From NCBI GenBank assembly GCA_025738555.1, contig JAOVFP010000022.1, forward strand, positions 992,001 to 1,056,000: DNA of 64,000 bases. The letters are read 5' to 3'. Position numbers and translations under genes: made by a program. Shown here piece after piece: positions 59,097 through 64,000 of this stretch. A model generated the notes under the pieces. That model worked only from the letters and a program-made list of their open reading frames with translations, had not been told where the DNA came from and ran no database searches. This DNA comes from Cyathus striatus (taxonomy: Eukaryota > Basidiomycota > Agaricomycetes > Agaricales > Nidulariaceae). How positions within the stretch are numbered: position 1 is the stretch's first letter; every line of letters begins with the position of its first letter.

Positions 59097-59533
59097 TATC
59101 GTGTTGGGGAGGTGCTGGAGTTGTTTCACGTGTCTTATATCTTGTTCATAGAACAAGCAATGACTTGTACAGTACAAGGCCCATGGTACAATATGGCAGA
59201 CATCTATTTCTCTTTGTTTTATTTTCGTTACTTCGCTGGTTGCTAGAGAAGGTCATTTATAGTGCCTACCATTTCATCATTCTGTCAATAGTATTGTTCT
59301 TTAATTGTTCACTTCGCTGTCAACAGAACGAGGTTTATAATTGTTATCAAGAGTATGAGCGCATTGCGTGACATCCCTGTATACAATAGGCAATATCGCA
59401 TAAATGACACTGACTGGCTTCCGTAGACTGCTTCAAGTTTTCCTCACAACATGTTTCTTCCGAGCTTTCTTCAAAAGCCAACAGACGTACGAACCCTAAT
59501 TTCATCCTATCGATTTGAGACTGATGTAATAAA

Positions 59534-61221
59534 TCCCCTAGAAATATTCAGCTATAGCCTGCCTGCGTGGATCCAAAGGTCCGGTCAACTGTGTATCTTT
59601 CAGTCCAAGTGGTATGCTACTTGCTAGTGGAGGTACGTACATTTTGAATTCATATCATATCTTCAATGCTTTAGCTAGATCTTAGGTGATGATGAAACTG
59701 TCCGTATCTGGGATCTAGAGAAGAAAACATGCCAACAGGCCATCGAAGATCACTGCGGTTGATGGGGTCAAATCACTGCCATTAAGTGGTTCCCAGGCAG
59801 CACTACTGGTGATACCACATTCGCATTTGGAACAGGACGGGGTTTAGTTTTAGTTTATAGGCGGTCTGATACAATGGTAAGTATAATCTTGAAATGCGCG
59901 TTTTATTATACAACTCACCATCATGGCGCAGACGGCTTATCACGAACTGTCGAATACTCGGATATTTTCCCTGAATGAACCCGTGGAGTCCATTGCGATT
60001 GATCTGGTTCATCAGCAACTGGCTGTTACAAGCCATGCAGGACGAATCAAGCTATGTACCGTTCTAAAGAATGGTAAGTAAGGTCAAGCAACCATTGTAG
60101 CTTTTAACCGAATATAATATTCAGGTTTGTTGACGACACTGTGGATAAAAGACGGCAACAGTGAAGCAGCTGGACCCATCATTCCTCGGGCGGTCTATTT
60201 CCATGACGACTATAAAACATTGTTGGTGTTTCTACTGGAGACCGGTGAGATGTGAGTATCCATATCCATATGTTACAGCCCTGCACTTCTAACTGTAGTT
60301 GCAGTTGCTGCCGGTTTTCAGACTCTGGAAGAGAAGACTGGCATAAAATACTCAAATCTCCTATGTAAGAACTATTACGGTGATATACTATGGAATGCTG
60401 ACCAAATGATTTCAGAGGAAGTGCTTCCATTTGTGAAAGCACGAAAACCTTATTGATTGATAATATGAATGGTGGTTTTGATCTGTATGACATCTCGAAG
60501 ACGTCACCCATGCGCACCTTTGAAGTGCCGACCAAGCAGAAGCACCTATACATTAAGGCAGTGCCTTAGCCAAAGATGGAGCTTTGGCTTTATGCGGAAG
60601 TGACAATGGGCGACTTCATATGTACTGTACCTTGTCTTCAAAGAAGATACAGACACTACGTCCTGGAGGGAGGAAATCATGTGTTCAAGCAATTGATGTA
60701 AGTCACATTTCATATGGATGATATGGTTGCTAAGTTTGATCTAGGCAATTTCTTGTCCCAGCGGCAAGCTCATTGCTAGCAGTTCATCAGATAAGAAGCC
60801 CACTGTCCATGTGTGGAAAAAACAGGTGAGTCAATGCAATATAACTGGTCATTGTCTTGATTCATCATGTATCAAGACCAAGAACTCTAAAGTGAATAAA
60901 CCAAGTTATATGGGTACAAGACCGGGCTTCATGAACCTTTTAAACTTTCTGGCAATTATTTTTCTTTTCTGGCTCACTGCAGATGTTTGGAGGGGTTATG
61001 TGCGAGAGGTAAGTGGAGTCTTAGATGCTTTTCTGATAGGTGGTGCCATCAACTTCACCTGACAGGTAGCACGCAATGTTGTTAGTAAGGTCCACGCAGC
61101 TCTTGAGGACCCAACCCGACCCGAGAAGGGCACTGTTAATAATGTACAGTATGGCCCTGAGATTCAGGACAACAGTATACCACTAGAGAAATCTAGGTGG
61201 GGCTTTTCATTTAGTGGATAG
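59534..61221 (+). pseudogene. WD40-repeat protein with C-terminal membrane segment, damaged
   Basis: Exon pieces at ~59534-59632, 59686-59876, 59932-60073 and 60125-60251, plus further exons to 61066-61221, read as WD40 blades: NCVSFSPSGMLLASGGDDET + VRIWD, WGQITAIKWF, ESIAIDLVHQQLAVTSHAGR, ALALCGSDNGRLHMYC, and GKLIASSSDKKPTVHVW. A hydrophobic helix, LLNFLAIIFLFWLTADVW, and a tail ending RWGFSFSG follow, so it may be a tail-anchored propeller. A TGA at 59760 (HCG-stop-WGQI) and a missing base near 60565 break the frame. The 5' end is unresolved. WD40 propellers are scaffolds; the partner is unknown. Confidence 0.65.
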
Positions 61222-61227
61222 TTGAGC

Positions 61228-61494
61228 AGTACCCAGGCTATTGTTTAGTATTAAAGACAAAGATACTTTTCATCTCTGTAGGCACATGTACTCAAGCTAT
61301 TGTTTAGTATTAAAGACGTAAATTGTAGGCACATGTACTCAAGCTATTGTTTAGTATTAAAGACAAAGATACTTTTCATCTCCATAGGCACATGTACTCA
61401 AGCTATTGTTTAGTATTAAAGATGTAAATCATCTCCATAGGCAGGCACATGTACTCAAGCTCATAAAGCTGAAGCTATTGTTTAGTATTAAATA
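61228..61494. repeat. short tandem repeats directly after the WD40 gene
   Basis: aagctattgtttagtatta is repeated five times, mostly with aggcacatgtactc in front and aaagatacttttcatctc behind, in alternating long and short units. It starts immediately after the gene's stop, so it would lie in the 3' UTR or terminator region. Confidence 0.85.
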
Positions 61495-61747
61495 TCGAAA
61501 ACATACTGGAGGCTTCTCAATCTTGTTGCCCATGCACTGGTAGCTCCCTCAAATATTATATTGTCCATAAGTACTAGTACTAAGTGATATTCTTGTTTGC
61601 TACATCTGATTTTATACTAACTTCTTACGTGGTTTAATGATAACGAAATGTCATATCGTGAGGGAACTTGAATGACCTGCATTGCCGGACTCTTCTGACA
61701 AATCTATCTGGGTTGTCAAGCCAGGCATACCCATAAAAATATCAGAC

Positions 61748-62155
61748 TTACTGCCGTACCAAGAAGTCAGCTATCTTGGCATCATGACTGCGCATATTAA
61801 CCAATTCCAAAGGGTTCTTTGTCCCAACACACAGAACAACAATATCACCTTTCCATGGAATCGCATGTCGGCCTGTTGCTACTGTATTTATCAGAAGATT
61901 TTTGTGATTTTTGCAGAAGATGTGGAAGCGGTGCACTTTCCGGCCATCAAGAACAGATGCAATACAGTCATGAACATGTGACTGCATACCCATCCCTCCC
62001 ATTACTCCATCTAATAATGGGAACATTGCAGGGTGCTCATGTTCTGGAAGCATATTTGGGTCCTTGTTGGTTAAGAGGCTGATGTACCTGTACCAAGGGC
62101 ATCGAGCCTTCTCTGAAGCAGAGTAAATACGGCCTCGAAGGCGAATGTAAGTATC
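61748..62155 (-). CDS. partial orphan gene (one clear exon)
   Basis: After an acceptor (tagatag) at 62156 the frame reads RLRGRIYSASEKARCPWYRY, then FPLLDGVMGGMGMQSHVHDC, then VLDGRKVHRFHIFCKNH and WKGDIVVLCVGTKNP, ending at TAA 61748; a donor at ~61757 is also possible. The glycine-rich VMGGMGM..HVHDC and the RSHDAKIADF end look conserved. I recall similar text from mushroom orphan proteins without a function. Other exons were not found up- or downstream, so it is either truncated or has diverged exons. Confidence 0.5.
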   Translation of the reverse strand, partial: DTYIRLRGRIYSASEKARCPWYRYISLLTNKDPNMLPEHEHPAMFPLLDGVMGGMGMQSHVHDCIASVLDGRKVHRFHIFCKNHKNLLINTVATGRHAIPWKGDIVVLCVGTKNPLELVNMRSHDAKIADFLVRQ

Positions 62156-62159
62156 CTAT

Positions 62160-62880
62160 CTATAATCAGAAGACGCTATGACCATATAAATGATTTGACA
62201 AACCTGGTTCAAAGGATATGAGATGGAGCTGATATGAACACTAGGCATTGCTATCCGAAAATAGAGATTTAGTACTCTGTATATTGCTTTAAGTATACTA
62301 ATACACAATAACATACCCAGAAACAAAGACTAGCACCACCAGTTACTGGTTACTGGAAATGAATATCCTCAAACAGATACATTACCAGAAGGAACAAAAG
62401 CACTGACATCGGTCAGCACCACCTACCGGAAATGAACTACATCGAACTCCATAGAAATCATTATTGGTACTATAGTACATCCTAATCAAATATGCTGACA
62501 ATGACGCTCCCTTGACACCCATATGCCCATTTGGCATTAGGTATGGAGTGTCAACATTCATTATGCCTGTTAGGCAGGTATGACGCAAGCCCTTTTGTAG
62601 ATTAGAGCTGTTCGAATAGAAACAGAAACACTAGACAAAAGAAATAATTGTATAATTGTATAACAAAATCAGCGTTGCTTGGTATTTTCGTCATAAAAGC
62701 TGGAAAAACTCACTTCAAGTCAACAAAATCCCAGTCTGTCATATTCCCAAGCTATAATGCACACTAACACATATACCGTATTCTTTTCTATCCTACTATG
62801 TCTGAACATCCCATCAATCAAGATCATCATAATGTGCGTAGTACTGAGGATTCTCTCCATGGTGTAGCTGAGAAGCACTG
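62160..62880. other. intergenic, no gene seen
   Basis: AT-rich sequence with only short ORFs. It should contain the promoter of the plus-strand gene that follows. Confidence 0.4.
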
Positions 62881-62882
62881 TA

Positions 62883-64000
62883 ATGCAGATTCGGGAGGTA
62901 GACACGGTCATGAATGAGCTTCGTATTATTGATATGGATGATCCCATGGGTTTGGATCTCGATCCCTTGGCTGGACTAGTCCCAGGAGCATACTTGACCG
63001 ATTCCACAATTCCTCCTCCGATAGTAGCCATAAGATCAACAAACTATATGAATATCCAACCCCAAGCTCACGCCAGTTCTAGTTCTGAACCCTCAGGTTC
63101 ATCTTCATTACAACGCTCGGGAGAAACCACCAGCCCCACCAATTCCACAGCAGTAAATTCAGCAAGCCCGCCGTTGCATACTAGTTCTAGTCCTGCTCTG
63201 TACCAGCTTACATTGCCGCCATCGCATGCTAGTGCTAGTCCCGCACCGTATCAGCTTGCAGTAACGTCTGCACTCCAGCCCATCATGGGGCAAGGTATTT
63301 TGAAGCGTACATGTGATACCGAAACCTCAGGTACTTCCTCGTCTCAGGCCTTGATGGTCCCCTCATCTTCAAGGGAGCTAGTCATATCTTCTCAGCATCG
63401 CCATAGTGTACGTAGCATACTTTCATATAGTCCCTAACTGACAAAATCTTCCAGACTAGGAAAGTACAACTGGTAGAGCAATCATCACTTGTCACTACTA
63501 CCGCGATCGCAGAGAAAGAGGCCACAATTCAGCGTCTCAAACAGAACATTAGTAGCAATATTATTAATTTTCCATTTCAGATGATGATATTGCCCTCAAC
63601 AGCTGCAGGTTATTGGACGTGAGCGAGAAGATGCGAAATTGAAGCAAGAAGCGATGATCTCTACATTGAAAGATAAGGTGCGATATTAGAGACAGATAAA
63701 TGCAAACAGGACTGACAATATGCACTAATTCAGCTTGCAGCTGCCGAAGCTGAGAAGAAAGTAATTCTTGAGCAGCACAATTCTACCGTGCAGGAGTTGA
63801 GGCTCCAAGTAAGTTTTCAATGTTTATTCTCATTTAAGCTACAGCTAAAGTGCATTAGCTGGAAACAGCTACAGCCGAGCGAAAGGGCCAGGACACACGC
63901 ATTGAAGGCCTAGAGAGGAGCCTTCAACAACTCCATGCCATGATAGAAAACGAAATGGCAGAAAAACAGCAGGTAGCTGCCGAAGCTAGGCGCTTGGAAT
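62883..64000 (+). CDS. coiled-coil protein, 5' part; runs off the window
   Basis: Exon 62883-63407 encodes a hydrophilic, Ser/Pro-rich head (MDDPMGLDLDPLAGLVPGAY, then duplicated ASSSSEPSGSSS- and PSHASASPAPYQL-type segments). Exons at 63455-~63550, ~63600-63677, 63734-63808 and 63859 to the end carry heptads: EKEATIQRLKQN, KLKQEAMISTLKDK, AAEAEKKVILEQHNSTVQEL, GLERSLQQLHAMIENEMAEK. A long coiled coil is clear; the family is not. The exact start is uncertain, because an upstream ATG at 62798 opens another frame that could be a first exon. The second intron is also unsure. Confidence 0.6.

Overview
The window looks like a nuclear contig from a filamentous basidiomycete, most likely an agaricomycete. 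The genes have many short introns (about 43-76 nt, GT...AG). The gene set also fits: an Opi1-family regulator, a CYP monooxygenase, wax-synthase-like MBOAT acyltransferases, LaeA-like methyltransferases, chromodomain Ty3/gypsy retrotransposons, and several basidiomycete-type orphan families. There is no prokaryotic organisation.

Layout. 1-4133: degenerate repeats, then an intact five-exon OPI1-like gene. 4170-6518: an array of ~250-bp repeats and a 3' fragment of a cytochrome P450. 7027-31048: a second P450 copy split by 21.9 kb of nested mobile DNA. The outer layer is a TIR element (7285-29167) flanked by an 8-bp duplication. A chromodomain Ty3/gypsy element (9072-26961, 216-bp LTRs, 5-bp duplication) sits inside it. 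A second, oppositely oriented Ty3/gypsy element (18463-25396, 389-bp LTRs) sits inside that one. 31095-34830: a second copy of the ~250-bp array, interrupted by a TIR transposon. 34944-42460: a multi-pass membrane protein gene and three tandem MBOAT/wax-synthase-like paralogues, all on the minus strand. A TA-flanked transposon (42510-43292) lies just upstream of the last paralogue. 44190-50110: a decayed unknown gene, then two intact LaeA-like methyltransferase genes and relics of more copies. 52363-56102: a basidiomycete orphan gene interrupted by a Mutator-like element and two in-frame TGA codons. 56250-57120: two tandem-repeat blocks. 58236-64000: an intact orphan gene, a damaged WD40 gene with a C-terminal membrane segment, part of another orphan gene, and the 5' end of a coiled-coil gene that runs off the window.

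The clearest window-wide signal is CpG decay. The retrotransposon with the long single-frame coding region carries 15 in-frame stops and no frameshift over ~10 kb; 14 of the stops are TGA. All 11 differences I found between the two LTR pairs are C-to-T or G-to-A changes in a CpG context. One target-site duplication also differs only at CpG. This points to methyl-CpG deamination (CGA to TGA), not to frameshift decay. The same TGA signature appears in several non-LTR genes. No known biosynthetic cluster is complete here, although tandem acyltransferases, methyltransferases and P450s together resemble a decayed specialised-metabolism neighbourhood.
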